Below are positions 46,033-56,207 of a DNA stretch of 64,000 nucleotides, piece after piece. The notes beneath the pieces were generated by a model, which was not told the origin of the DNA, ran no database searches, and saw nothing but the letters and a program-made list of their open reading frames with translations. Both the position numbers and the translations under genes were made by a program. The stretch is from Rhodonellum sp041748555 (GTDB lineage: Bacteria > Bacteroidota > Bacteroidia > Cytophagales > Cyclobacteriaceae): NCBI GenBank assembly GCA_041748555.1, contig JBGTDA010000048.1, positions 61,639-125,638 on the forward strand, given 5' to 3'. Within the stretch, counting starts at the first letter, position 1, and each line of letters opens with the position of its first letter.

Positions 46033-48906
46033 ATGCACCCATTTCCATTATTCATTGTATTCTTATTCACGCAATTTCTCCCTGCCAATGCCTACAGCAC
46101 CGGATCTGACAGGGATAATGTATCGTTCACGGATACTTTGGATTTTGACAGGGAATACAATCTTGAAGCAACCATGTTGGGATATTTTGATAAAGACGGC
46201 ACCCGTAATCCGGTGCTCCGTGCCAATAAGGGGGATATGGTCCGGATAACAATCACAAACGGGGAACTGATGACGCATGATATTGTGATGGAAAAACTTG
46301 GGGTAAAGAGCGAAGTGATTATCGAAAAAGGTGCTACAACCAGTATCATTTTTAAAGCTGAAGAAAACGACACTTACTTCTGTTCCATCCCGGGACACAG
46401 GGCAGCCGGTATGGTCGGAGAGTTTGAGGTGGTTGAGGGTCCGGTTACCGATGAAGTGACGGTTGCCGGTGAATCACCCAAAATTGACAACCGGGTACTG
46501 AATTTAAACTTTGAATCCGGCACACTTCAGGACTGGACCGCCACCGGAACAGCATTTTCCCAACCTTTGCTTTCTGAAGATCCCTCTCCTGTGCATGAAA
46601 AGGATATGCATATCGGACATGCCGGAAAATACTTCGTCAGCAGTGGCGGAAATCTTAACCATGAGTGGACAGGCACCCTTACCTCTGTATCTTTTAAAGT
46701 AACACAGCCTTTTGCCTCATTCAGGATTTCAGGTGGCGCATTGGAGGATACACGGGTTGAGCTGGTACGTGCCGACACAGACAGTGTCTTCTTTCAGATA
46801 TCCGGATCAGGACGTGCCACACTCCAACCTGTTGTGGTAAATTTGGAAGAATATATGGGAAAGGATATATTTATACGCCTGGTTGATAATGAGACAGGAT
46901 TATCACCGATTCCATATATAGGAGATGATATCTGGGCACACATCAATTTTGATGAATTTTTATTTCATGCTGAGCTTCCCGGATTTTCCAATGAGCTGAA
47001 GCCGGAAGACATCATTGTCCTTCCACCCTTGGATTATGTTCCCCATGCAGGCCTTTCCGGTGAAGAAGCAGCAAAAAGCATGACGCTACCGGAAGGATTT
47101 TCTGTTACGCTTGCCGCATCTGAGCCGGATGTGATCCGTCCCATCTGTTTCACCATTGATTCCAGGGGCAGGCTTTGGGTAGCCGAAGCGCATACTTATC
47201 CTGTCCGGGCAGCGGAAGGCAAGGGAAAAGACCGCATTCTGATTATGGAAGATACCAATGGGGATGGAAAACTTGACAGCAGAAAAGTATTTATGGAGGA
47301 GCTGAATCTGGTCAGTGGCATGGAAGTGGGAATGGGAGGCGTCTGGATAGGTGCAGCACCCAATCTTTTATTTATCCCCATAGATGAAAAAACCGATAAA
47401 CCCTCGGGACCCGCCCAAATCCTTCTGGATGGTTGGGGTTATGACGATACACACGAAATGCTGAACAGTCTGCATTGGGGGCCTGATGGCTGGCTGTATG
47501 GCACGCATGGAGTTTTTACCCATTCAAATGTGGGGAAGCCGGGAGCTTCAGATGGGCAGCGTACAAAAATAAATGCAGGTATCTGGCGGTATCATCCGAC
47601 CAGGCATTCATTTGAAGTTTTTGCAGAAGGTACCAGCAATCCATGGGGGCTTGACTTCAATGACTACGGCCATCCCTTTGCTACCGTATGTGTCATTCCA
47701 CATATGTTCCACATCATACAGGGGGCCAGATACCTCCGGCAAGCCGGAGAACATTTTAACCCCTATATATACGAGGATATTAAAACCATTGCCGATCATG
47801 TACACTATGTCGGAGACCGGGGACCCCATGCAGGTAACTTCAGATCAGCTTCGAAAGGAGGTGGACATGCCCATGCCGGTGCCATGATTTATCTCGGCGG
47901 AGACAGCTGGCCTGAAAAATACCGAAACAATATTTTCATGAACAACATCAACGGCAGCAGGGTCAATATAGATCAGCTTACAAGGAATGGATCCGGCTAT
48001 GTCGCCACCCATGAAGACGATTTCCTGGCCACAAACGATTCCTGGTCCCAGTGGCTGAATTTCCGGTACGGCCCCGGCGGTTCTGTCTTTGCCATCGACT
48101 GGTATGACAAGAACCAGTGCCACAGTCCCAACCCGGATGTGCATAATAAGACCATGGGGCGCATTTTCAAGATCAGTCATGAAAAGGATGAGTGGGTGCA
48201 GGAAGATCTTTCAAAATCTTCGGATAAGGAACTGGTAAATTTCCAGCTTCATAAAAATGACTGGTATGTCAGACAGGCGCGGCTTATTTTACAAAAACGG
48301 GGACCGGACAAAAAGGTGCATAAAGCTTTGAAAAACATCCTTCATGAAAACCCGGAGGTCACCCGTAAACTGCGTGCGCTTTGGGCACTTCATGTGACGG
48401 ATGGACTAAGTGAGAAAGATCTTTTAAGCTTATTGGCACATGAAAGTGAATATATAAGAAGCTGGGCCATCCAGCTTTTGGCTGAGGACAAAAATCCATC
48501 CGAAGAAACGCTTGATGTTTTCAGAAATATGGCTGAAAATGACCGTTCTGCTTTGGTGCGGCTTTACCTCACGTCAGCACTTCAGCGGATAAACCCCGAA
48601 AAGCGATGGGATATGCTGGAAGCGCTATTCCAACGGTCTGAAGACAGCGATGATCATAATCTGCCGCTGATGCTCTGGTATGCTGCTGAGCCATTGGTTG
48701 AATTGGATACCAAAAGAGCGATGGATTTGGCCGTCAAAGCCCAATCGCCTCATATTCTTCCATTTACTATCAAAAGAGCGGCTGCCATCGGATCAATGGC
48801 ATCTGACAAAATCCTACAAGAACTGGATCAGCAGTTGACTGATCTGGATTCCCATAAATACCATGAAGTTCAACTGATGATCAAAGAGCTTGTGCGGAAG
48901 CAATAA
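46033..48906 (+). CDS. cupredoxin-domain fusion with PVC-type membrane-bound dehydrogenase and HEAT repeats
   Basis: This 957-residue protein has a signal peptide (1-20). Residues about 40-137 form a cupredoxin domain with all four type-1 copper ligands: His82, Cys117, His122 and Met127 (CSIPGHRAAGM). About 150-315 is a beta-sandwich (NFESGTLQDWTATG) like a carbohydrate-binding module. About 340-730 is a beta-propeller of the PVC-type putative membrane-bound dehydrogenase family (SEPDVIRPICFTIDSRGRLW, DTNGDGKLD). The last 200 residues are HEAT-like repeats. The usual C-terminal heme-c (CxxCH) is absent, so the copper domain may supply the electron-transfer role. It probably works with DUF1080 on sugar oxidation in the periplasm. 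Confidence 0.88.
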   Translation: MHPFPLFIVFLFTQFLPANAYSTGSDRDNVSFTDTLDFDREYNLEATMLGYFDKDGTRNPVLRANKGDMVRITITNGELMTHDIVMEKLGVKSEVIIEKGATTSIIFKAEENDTYFCSIPGHRAAGMVGEFEVVEGPVTDEVTVAGESPKIDNRVLNLNFESGTLQDWTATGTAFSQPLLSEDPSPVHEKDMHIGHAGKYFVSSGGNLNHEWTGTLTSVSFKVTQPFASFRISGGALEDTRVELVRADTDSVFFQISGSGRATLQPVVVNLEEYMGKDIFIRLVDNETGLSPIPYIGDDIWAHINFDEFLFHAELPGFSNELKPEDIIVLPPLDYVPHAGLSGEEAAKSMTLPEGFSVTLAASEPDVIRPICFTIDSRGRLWVAEAHTYPVRAAEGKGKDRILIMEDTNGDGKLDSRKVFMEELNLVSGMEVGMGGVWIGAAPNLLFIPIDEKTDKPSGPAQILLDGWGYDDTHEMLNSLHWGPDGWLYGTHGVFTHSNVGKPGASDGQRTKINAGIWRYHPTRHSFEVFAEGTSNPWGLDFNDYGHPFATVCVIPHMFHIIQGARYLRQAGEHFNPYIYEDIKTIADHVHYVGDRGPHAGNFRSASKGGGHAHAGAMIYLGGDSWPEKYRNNIFMNNINGSRVNIDQLTRNGSGYVATHEDDFLATNDSWSQWLNFRYGPGGSVFAIDWYDKNQCHSPNPDVHNKTMGRIFKISHEKDEWVQEDLSKSSDKELVNFQLHKNDWYVRQARLILQKRGPDKKVHKALKNILHENPEVTRKLRALWALHVTDGLSEKDLLSLLAHESEYIRSWAIQLLAEDKNPSEETLDVFRNMAENDRSALVRLYLTSALQRINPEKRWDMLEALFQRSEDSDDHNLPLMLWYAAEPLVELDTKRAMDLAVKAQSPHILPFTIKRAAAIGSMASDKILQELDQQLTDLDSHKYHEVQLMIKELVRKQ

Positions 48907-49190
48907 AAAGGGGAATCCCGGCCATTGGCCATTGCTGTCTTATGATCTTCCTGTTTGGATTTAAGACATAAGATTTAAGACATAAGATTTAAGACTTTAG
49001 ACAGGAGACTTGGATTAAAATAGTTGGATTATACATTCTTTGTTACCCGGTTCCTGATTCCAGGTTCCTGATTCATACTACCCGTTTCCCGGTTCTTGAA
49101 TCTGCTCAGATTTATTACCGCTCCAATCACCAAATCACAGGATCACTAAATCACAGATCACCGATCATTCATACACTCTCTTCCCGGTAA
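48907..49190. repeat. intergenic block of degenerate word repeats
   Basis: Contains ATTTAAGACATAAGATTTAAGACATAAG-type copies (48958-48996), CCCGGTTCCTGATTCCAGGTTCCTGATTC-type copies (49047-49075) and AATCACCAAATCACAGG-type copies (49124-49170). It is non-coding and lies between convergent genes. Confidence 0.65.
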
Positions 49191-49223
49191 AGACCTGCCA
49201 GGTTTTGAAAACCTGGTAGGTCT
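49191..49223. terminator. 33-nt palindrome between convergent genes
   Basis: AGACCTGCCAGGTTTT and AAAACCTGGTAGGTCT pair at 15 of 16 positions around one base. It is suited to act as a bidirectional terminator or REP-like repeat; a degraded relative appears near 6258. Confidence 0.65.
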
Positions 49224-49231
49224 CCCGCCTC

Positions 49232-51592
49232 TTACTCACTCCGCAAACTTTCCACCGGATTCATCAGCGCCGCTTTGATGGATTGGTAACTTACCGTGAG
49301 CAAGGCAATGATCAAAGTCAAGACTCCCGCTGCTATAAAATACCACCACTCGAGGTCAATTCTATAAGAGAAATTTTCTAACCAACGTGTTAGCACCACC
49401 CAAGAGACCGGTAAAGAGATCAGCCAGCCCAGCATGATTAATATTATGTAGCTTTTGGACAATAGGGCAGTGATTTCAAATAGGGAAGCACCGAGCACTT
49501 TTCGGATACCTATTTCTTTTATTCTTCTGGATGCGGTAAAGGCGATCAATCCCAATAAGCCAAGACATGAAATAAGTACAGCAACCAATCCAAAGGCAAA
49601 AATCAATCTACTGATCATGCGGTCAGACTGGTATAATCTTTCATAATCCTGGTCCAGAAAGTGATATTCAAATGGATATTCGGGATTAATTTCCGCGGTA
49701 AGTTTCCTTAGATCCGTAAGGGCCTCATCCAAACCTCCTTCCTTTACTCTCACAAAAAGGTAAGAGGAATTCAAGGGTTCCAGCACGAGCACCAAAGGTT
49801 TGATAGGCGAGTGCATGGATTCCAGGTGAAAATCTTCCATAACGCCAATGATGGGACCACTCCCATTCAAAAAAGTAATCTCTGAACCTATGGGATCTTC
49901 CAAGCCCATCAATTCCACTGCAGTCTGATTAACCATATACGTTAAGGTATCGCTTGGATGCAGTGGAGAAAATTCCCTTCCTCCTACCAATGAAATTCCC
50001 ATGGTCGGTAAAAAATCATAACCTACCCAGGTTAGCGATACTCGGGTTTGCAAATCAGGATCTTTATCGGGCCATGAAAGATCCCCTGAGTTCATTTGAA
50101 TATTGATCGGTAAAGACGTTGAGACCGTCGCTGAACTTATCGCAGGGGATTTTAATATTTCCTGGCGGAATACTTCCATGTTTTGGTAAAGAGCTCCTTC
50201 CAAACCTATATACAGGATATTTTCCCGATCAATTCCCAGGTTTTTTTGTCGGACATATTCCATCTGCTTATAGATGACACTAATACCAACAATAAATAAG
50301 GCAGAAATAAAAAACTGGAATACAATCAGGGATTTTCTGAAAAACACACCACTTATTCCAGGTTTCACTTGGTCTTTTAAATTGCTGAAAATTGGCATTC
50401 CGGACAGGTAAAAAGAAGGATAAAGAGAGGAGAGCACCAGGGTAAAAGCCCACAGACCGAGGATGAGCATCCAAAATTCAGCGCTCATCCAGTTCATAGA
50501 CAATTGTATGTCCAAATAAGAAGCAATAGCCGGTAAGGCAAGGCTAGTCAGACCTAGGGTTGTAAGCAGGGATATTGTCGACACCAACAAAGATTCACAG
50601 CCAAACTGAGTTATCAATTCTTTCCTGTCCGCGCCTATTACTTTACGTATGCCTATTTCTTTACCCCGGATATTTGCCCTGGCAGTAGTTAAACTGATAA
50701 AATTAATGCAGGATACCAATAGTACCAATATACCCACCAGCGTCAAATTGTCGACGGTTGCAATCTTTCCGCCAATTGGTTTACCCTCTTCAAAGGCATC
50801 AAATAGATGGACATCACTAAGGGGCTGGAAGACAGGATAAGTTTCCTTAAACTCACTATGGTCGGCATAAATTGTTTTTGCAAGGGGTTTCAGATCCTCA
50901 ACCTCCGTATGCTGAGCCAGTTTTACCCAGGTAGAATAGGAAGCATTTCCCCAGTGCATCCACGACTGTTCTATTTCTTTAAAATTGACTACCCAATCTA
51001 GCTGAACGGAGCTATTTACAGGTAGATCTTCGATGACCGCACCTACAATATAGGATTTCAATTTTTCATCACTATTCTGCATCATAAGGGTTTCCCCTAG
51101 TACCGAAGCAGATTCATTAAAAAGTTTATTGGCTGTTCTTTGGGTGATGACAATTTGATCCGTGGAGGCAAGCGCCCTTTTGGGATCTCCTGCTATTGCT
51201 GGAAGGTCAAAAACATGGAAAAAGTCCTCGGATGCATAAACTCCATTTTCCCGGATAGAATTTACTTGATCCCTAAGTAAAAGCCGGGGACCCCAGTTAG
51301 CATATTTTACGGCATATTGCACCTGGGGCAAATCATTTTTTAGAGCCTCCGCTAAAGGGGCAGGGGTCATGGTTGAGGTGGTTGTTTCCCCATTAAACAG
51401 TGAATTTTGCCTCACCTGATAAATTCTCTTCCCTTCCGGAATAAAATCATCGTAACTGTGCTCCTGAACTACCCAAAGTCCAATGATCACGCTGCTGCCC
51501 ATGCCAAGCACCAATCCAAGGATGCTGACAAAGCTGTAAAATTTATCAGCTTTTAAGTTTCTCCAGGCAATTTTAAAGTAGTTCTTCCACAT
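49232..51592 (-). CDS. double-FtsX (MacB-type) ABC permease, 786 residues
   Basis: It has the same architecture as the other permeases: helix about 20-42, FtsX signature KEIGIRKVIGADRKELITQF in the first half, a linking helix about 430-450, and KEIGIRKVLGASLFEITALL in the second half, ending NPVESLRSE. The periplasmic loops differ strongly from the neighbours, so ligand or partner specificity probably differs. It is monocistronic, with its own copy of the GGCAYGG/CGGAC module (copy C) about 65 bases upstream. A LolD/MacB-like ATPase must come from elsewhere in the genome. Confidence 0.92.
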   Translation of the reverse strand: MWKNYFKIAWRNLKADKFYSFVSILGLVLGMGSSVIIGLWVVQEHSYDDFIPEGKRIYQVRQNSLFNGETTTSTMTPAPLAEALKNDLPQVQYAVKYANWGPRLLLRDQVNSIRENGVYASEDFFHVFDLPAIAGDPKRALASTDQIVITQRTANKLFNESASVLGETLMMQNSDEKLKSYIVGAVIEDLPVNSSVQLDWVVNFKEIEQSWMHWGNASYSTWVKLAQHTEVEDLKPLAKTIYADHSEFKETYPVFQPLSDVHLFDAFEEGKPIGGKIATVDNLTLVGILVLLVSCINFISLTTARANIRGKEIGIRKVIGADRKELITQFGCESLLVSTISLLTTLGLTSLALPAIASYLDIQLSMNWMSAEFWMLILGLWAFTLVLSSLYPSFYLSGMPIFSNLKDQVKPGISGVFFRKSLIVFQFFISALFIVGISVIYKQMEYVRQKNLGIDRENILYIGLEGALYQNMEVFRQEILKSPAISSATVSTSLPINIQMNSGDLSWPDKDPDLQTRVSLTWVGYDFLPTMGISLVGGREFSPLHPSDTLTYMVNQTAVELMGLEDPIGSEITFLNGSGPIIGVMEDFHLESMHSPIKPLVLVLEPLNSSYLFVRVKEGGLDEALTDLRKLTAEINPEYPFEYHFLDQDYERLYQSDRMISRLIFAFGLVAVLISCLGLLGLIAFTASRRIKEIGIRKVLGASLFEITALLSKSYIILIMLGWLISLPVSWVVLTRWLENFSYRIDLEWWYFIAAGVLTLIIALLTVSYQSIKAALMNPVESLRSE

Positions 51593-51656
51593 GTTTTCAG
51601 TAATTATGGTTATATCGGATCATGGTTTTCGGGACAAATGACACCTTATTTCTATT

Positions 51657-51759
51657 TCGAGTTCCGTGCCGGTAAAAAAATTGCCTATGAGCGGCTTAAA
51701 AAGGGATTTATCTCTTAAAGCCCGGATTTTTCGGACAAAAACGTCCGTTGACGGCCGAA
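51657..51759 (-). promoter_or_regulatory. GGCAYGG box plus upstream element, copy C
   Basis: On the minus strand CCGGCACGGAACTCGA (51657-51672); 60 bases upstream, plus-strand CGGACAAAAACGTCCGTTGA continues to 51759. CGGAC(N6)GTCCG is a perfect inverted repeat here, and outer TTCGG...CCGAA arms (51730-51760) also pair. The leader is otherwise unlike copies A and B, so the matches are informative. Confidence 0.6.
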
Positions 51760-51990
51760 TTGGATCTGCGATAAACATAGGTTAATTAACTTTTGTCTTA
51801 ATTAAGATAATATCGAACCAGAAAGATTGAAAGGTCAATGATAAAACCATATAGAAAAATTCATTTTGTAAAATTATGGATCTTCTTCCCCGAACAAAAA
51901 ATTTATCTTAGTTAGATAACAATCAAACCCCTTTTTTGCTTCTCCGTTAATAAATCTCATAATTGTTTTTTCACTTAACTCCTTTTTAGC
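51760..51990. other. divergent intergenic region before the GH13 gene
   Basis: AT-rich, with no ORF or repeat recognised. It should contain the promoter of the GH13 gene on the plus strand. Confidence 0.3.
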
Positions 51991-53640
51991 ATGATAGAAG
52001 ACCTCTGGTATAAAAATGCGGTGATGTATAATCTTGATTTGGAATCCTTCATGGATCTCAACGGAGATGGAGTCGGCGACTTTGAAGGATTGACAAGACG
52101 CCTGGATTACCTCCACGCTTTGGGTATAGACACCATCTGGCTCGCACCCTTCCAACCTACCCCCAACAAAGACAATGGCTATGACATTCAGGATTATTAC
52201 GGTGTGGATTACCGTCACGGATCCAGCGGAAATTTTGTGGAGTTCATCCATCAAGCTGAAAAAAGGGGTATCAAAGTCATCATTGATCTGGTCGTAAACC
52301 ACACCTCCGACCAACATCCGTGGTTTCAGGATGCCCGAAGCAGCGAAGATGCAAAACACCGCGACTGGTACGTGTGGTCAAAGAAAAAACCGAAAAACTG
52401 GGATGAAGGAATGGTTTTTCCGGGAAGGCAACAGGCTACCTGGACCTTTGACAAAAAAGCCAAAGCCTATTATTTCCACCGATTCTTCGAACACCAACCT
52501 GATCTGAACATCGACAACCCTGAGGTAAGGGCTGAAATCCGCAGAATAATGGGTTATTGGCTGGAGCTGGGAATATCGGGATTCCGGGTAGATGCTGTCC
52601 CTTTTGTACTGGAATCCGTAGAACCGGGAAACAACGATCACGAGCTAAAATTTGAATATCTCGGTGAATTCAGGCGTTTTCTGCAATGGCGAAAAGGAGA
52701 TGCCATACTACTAGGTGAGGCCAATGTCAAGCCTGAAGAAACAAAACCATATTTCGGAACAGAAGGTGAAGGCATACACCTGATGTTCAATTTTTACGTC
52801 AACCAACATCTGTTTTACGCACTTGCTACTGCTGATGTAGATCCGTTGAAAGAGGCACTGGAAGCTACCCGAACAGAATTATTCACCTCCCAATGGGCTA
52901 ATTTTTTGAGAAATCATGACGAATTGGATCTGGGCCGGCTGACAGATGAGCAGCGGCAAAAGGTATATGATCGGTATGGACCGGAAGAAAATATGCAGCT
53001 ATACAACCGTGGAATCAGGCGACGGCTTGCCCCGATGCTGGGAAATCAGGCTCAGATTAAACTGGCTTACAGTCTGATGTTTTCACTTCCGGGGACACCG
53101 GTAATTTATTATGGGGATGAAATCGGTATGGGAGAAGATCTTTCTCTGAAAGAACGGGAAGCTGTAAGAACACCCATGCAATGGTCTGCTGATCATCAGG
53201 CGGGCTTCTCGGAAGCCAAAAAATTGGTACATCCTATGATCGATAAGGGGCCATACAGCTATAAACATGTGAATGTGGAAACCCAGCGACGTAAACCCGA
53301 TTCACTGCTCAACTGGATGACAGCAATGATCCGGCTCCGTCAGGAATGCTCTGAAATCGGATGGGGAAAATGGCAGATCATCGAAACGGGTGTGCCTCAG
53401 GTATTGGGGATGCACTATAGGTGGAAGGAAAGTTCTTTGGTCATCCTGCACAATTTTGACGAGAAAGCCCATGAAGTCAAAATAGACCTCAAACAAAACA
53501 AGGAAAGCAAGCTGGTGGACATGATGGCTGTTCATGAAAGTAATGCCGATGAAAAGGGAATACACAAAATCAATCTTCCGGCTTATGGGTTCAAATGGTT
53601 TCGAGGCGGTAATCTTGCCCATTTATTTCATAAAATTTAA
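51991..53640 (+). CDS. treS: GH13 alpha-amylase-family enzyme, trehalose-synthase (TreS)-like
   Basis: This 549-residue cytoplasmic protein (no signal) has the complete GH13 catalytic triad: nucleophile D201 in GFRVDAVPF, acid/base E243 in LLGEANV, and D310 in LRNHDELDL. The opening LWYKNAVMYNLDLESFMDLNGDGVGDFEGLTRRLDYL and DNGYDIQDYYGVD closely resemble trehalose synthases, which interconvert maltose and trehalose (EC 5.4.99.16). A maltase/oligo-1,6-glucosidase activity is also possible. It is shorter than TreS-Mak fusions and lacks a maltokinase domain. It is convergent with the six-hairpin glycosidase gene, and both probably serve storage or solute carbohydrate. Confidence 0.85.
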   Translation: MIEDLWYKNAVMYNLDLESFMDLNGDGVGDFEGLTRRLDYLHALGIDTIWLAPFQPTPNKDNGYDIQDYYGVDYRHGSSGNFVEFIHQAEKRGIKVIIDLVVNHTSDQHPWFQDARSSEDAKHRDWYVWSKKKPKNWDEGMVFPGRQQATWTFDKKAKAYYFHRFFEHQPDLNIDNPEVRAEIRRIMGYWLELGISGFRVDAVPFVLESVEPGNNDHELKFEYLGEFRRFLQWRKGDAILLGEANVKPEETKPYFGTEGEGIHLMFNFYVNQHLFYALATADVDPLKEALEATRTELFTSQWANFLRNHDELDLGRLTDEQRQKVYDRYGPEENMQLYNRGIRRRLAPMLGNQAQIKLAYSLMFSLPGTPVIYYGDEIGMGEDLSLKEREAVRTPMQWSADHQAGFSEAKKLVHPMIDKGPYSYKHVNVETQRRKPDSLLNWMTAMIRLRQECSEIGWGKWQIIETGVPQVLGMHYRWKESSLVILHNFDEKAHEVKIDLKQNKESKLVDMMAVHESNADEKGIHKINLPAYGFKWFRGGNLAHLFHKI

Positions 53641-53698
53641 ATTGAAAATACTGGGAGCGTTATAAAAAAACCTCCCATTATCTACAATTCCTGATATC

Positions 53699-55930
53699 CT
53701 ATGCCATCCTGGTCAAAATCACCCGATCAAGCATGGCCTCGTTGGTGTCTCCATACATATTTGTATTATGGCGTTCCAGCGAAATTGCGAATTTGTTTAT
53801 TCCGGGTTTCAGGTCGATTTGAACGGGGTTGCTATTCCCCCATTCTTCCCAGTTTCCTTCCCCCCGCTGGGGAAAAACGAGCGTACCAATATTTTTGTCA
53901 TTGTGTAACAAAGACCGGAAAGCACAGCGGTTATCAGTATTGACAGGACCATGGCCATTGCTGTATTTGACTATCAAGGAATATTTTCCCTGTTGGGAAA
54001 TTTCCAGCTCAAATTTAACCTGCTTATTCTCCCTGATGCTAACAGGAACATATCCCTTACCGGTAAATCCATTATACTTACGTTGAACCAAATCGGTAAA
54101 TTCTGCCAAATCCACTTCCAAGGGAGGAACCGGACTGATTATAGTCGGTTCGCTTGCAAATGACTCCACTCCTGTGGAATCAATGGCGATCACCTGATAT
54201 TCTCCATACGCTGTTTCATCAACAACAATTTTTTCGTGATCTGTATGGGAAAAAATTTTACCGTTTTTCAGTACCTGATAATGGAAGGCATGTTGCTGAT
54301 GATCCCAGACCAGCATATTTCCCACTTTTTTTACTTTTGGCGCTTTCAGCGAAAAATAATTATCCAAAAGATTCAGCCGGTTTCCGGTATTTTCAGTTGG
54401 TATCAATTTGAGAAGCAGGTGATGTCTGCCTTCTAAATCTCCTGGCAAAACAGCTTCCGATAAAGGCTTTCCATCCAGCTCCACAACATGGACCTTATTT
54501 CCATGTCCATGAAGCTCAAGGTCAAGGATGCAGTTTCTGTATTGAAACCCTGAAATCCTTTTTGCCCCTTTATAACTTTCCGGTACAAAAGGCTTGAAAA
54601 CCAGCCTGTCCTTTTGGAATTCCATCCCGAAAAAAACTTTGAATGCCATCCCGAGATTTCCTGCAACACTCCAAAGCTGCCGATCGGAATTTTTTACTGT
54701 TTCATCATAGTCCCCACTTCCCGCCGCAAAGTTCTCCTTGTTGGTCAAAAACAATGCAGCAGCCCGATACAGCGCATCAAGACTTTGTGTCAAGGCAACT
54801 TCATTTCCCACACGGGCAGCAGCCAAAGACCAAAAAGCCTGTACAAAAGGCCATATTCCATCATTGTGATAGGAGGGTATTTCCGGGATTTGCGGATAGA
54901 TACTGGGGATTCCAAAATCCGTAACCGGAGTGTGGCCAACGACCACATTTTGACGCTCCACCTGAGCAATGTCAAACAAAACGGTCAAAGCCTCGCCCAA
55001 GGATTCTGACCTCGTGGAAAGTATTTTATGGTTTCTCCCATACAGGTATTGTCCATAATATCCCTTGGAATCTAACCAAAGGTTATCATTGATCCCGCTT
55101 TTGATGGTTTCTGCAATACCTCTGTGCTTTTCGGCAACTTCTGTTTCTCCTAATTCAGAGGCCATTTCTGATACAATTATGTGGGCTTTATAATGTACTG
55201 CGCTTGTACCGAGGGTTTCCGACTCATAAATATCAGCCGGCTGCATCCAGTCCGGATAGGATTGCTCACGCCAATCCAAGAAGGAAGATTCTCCTTTTAC
55301 CAATCCTGTTTTAGAATTGAAAGCATTCAGCATATCATCTTCCAAGGAATCTTTGATTATTGGATAAACCTGCTCCAACCAATCCTTTTCCCCTTTAACT
55401 ACATAAAGCTCCCAGGCAGCAATGGCCCAAACCACTCTGTCGGTTGACACCGGATAAGCTCCTCCCGTGCCCGTATCCTGGATGATCCTGCCGTTTTTCA
55501 CCTTCCGCAGCAGGCTGTTTTTACAGATTTCGGGTTCTAAAAATGCGAGTGAAAGCAGGATACTGTAGCTGATGTCCCTCGTCCAAACCCCTTCCCATAA
55601 CGCACCTGTCCTAAAAGTACCATCAGCTTCAATGTTCACAATCAGCTCCTCCAGTGACATATTGTACAGCGCATCCAGCAGCAAACGGTCACTGGAATAT
55701 TGTGGGTAGGAAGTGATGTCCTTGGTCAATTTCCATCTTGACATCTCTCCCTGTTGATCGTTTTTCTTTACGTCCGGTAAATTTACAGGAGTAGTTTTTC
55801 GGGATCCACTGTTCTGATAATTAGAAATAATTTCTTCAGGAGATTTCGCAGTCGCCATATATTTACCCTGGACAACGCCATCATCCATGATCCTGTAAGA
55901 ACTGCCAATGTTTTGTATTTTTTCGATCAT
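53699..55930 (-). CDS. six-hairpin (alpha/alpha)6 glycosidase-like protein
   Basis: This 743-residue protein has no clear signal peptide. Residues about 90-480 look like an (alpha/alpha)6-barrel glycosidase as in GH37/GH63/amylo-1,6-glucosidase families: GALWEGVWTRDISYSILLSL with an Arg-Asp pair, FLDWREQSYPDW, and HNDGIWPFVQAFWSLAA with a candidate acidic catalytic site. About 500-590 is a linker of Fn3-like strands, and the C-terminal 120 residues are a CBM-like sandwich ending EAMLDRVILTRMA. It likely hydrolyses an alpha-glucoside or mannoside; convergence with TreS hints at glucan metabolism. Confidence 0.75.
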   Translation of the reverse strand: MIEKIQNIGSSYRIMDDGVVQGKYMATAKSPEEIISNYQNSGSRKTTPVNLPDVKKNDQQGEMSRWKLTKDITSYPQYSSDRLLLDALYNMSLEELIVNIEADGTFRTGALWEGVWTRDISYSILLSLAFLEPEICKNSLLRKVKNGRIIQDTGTGGAYPVSTDRVVWAIAAWELYVVKGEKDWLEQVYPIIKDSLEDDMLNAFNSKTGLVKGESSFLDWREQSYPDWMQPADIYESETLGTSAVHYKAHIIVSEMASELGETEVAEKHRGIAETIKSGINDNLWLDSKGYYGQYLYGRNHKILSTRSESLGEALTVLFDIAQVERQNVVVGHTPVTDFGIPSIYPQIPEIPSYHNDGIWPFVQAFWSLAAARVGNEVALTQSLDALYRAAALFLTNKENFAAGSGDYDETVKNSDRQLWSVAGNLGMAFKVFFGMEFQKDRLVFKPFVPESYKGAKRISGFQYRNCILDLELHGHGNKVHVVELDGKPLSEAVLPGDLEGRHHLLLKLIPTENTGNRLNLLDNYFSLKAPKVKKVGNMLVWDHQQHAFHYQVLKNGKIFSHTDHEKIVVDETAYGEYQVIAIDSTGVESFASEPTIISPVPPLEVDLAEFTDLVQRKYNGFTGKGYVPVSIRENKQVKFELEISQQGKYSLIVKYSNGHGPVNTDNRCAFRSLLHNDKNIGTLVFPQRGEGNWEEWGNSNPVQIDLKPGINKFAISLERHNTNMYGDTNEAMLDRVILTRMA

Positions 55931-56207
55931 GAGTTTTTAGATTACGTGTTCAAATGGTGATGAGGTGAAACAAAATCCGGATCAGCTTTGGCCTTATGAA
56001 TTTTATATTGATGGGGATCAAGGTTTTTCCCCACCATGCATCATTTAATTTTGAAAAAGCCGGGAAGATGCGGCCTTTTGATTATTTTCAAGTTTTGAAG
56101 CAATAGAAGTGCAAAAAAAAGGCCATTCAGAAAATTGATTCTCCTGAATCCCATTGGAAACAACTTTAAATACCGGAAAGCTGAATCATAAAATAATAAG
56201 ATCGGAA
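55931..56207. other. intergenic region
   Basis: No gene recognised. It should hold the promoter of the glycosidase gene on the minus strand. Confidence 0.3.

Noticed and set aside
48957..49170. Repeats that could look like a CRISPR array.
   Set aside because: Words are irregular in length and sequence, with no uniform spacers and no cas genes.
53652..53677. TGGGAG/CTCCCA stem between the TreS-like and six-hairpin genes as a terminator.
   Set aside because: Only six base pairs with the T/A run inside the loop; too weak to list as a feature.
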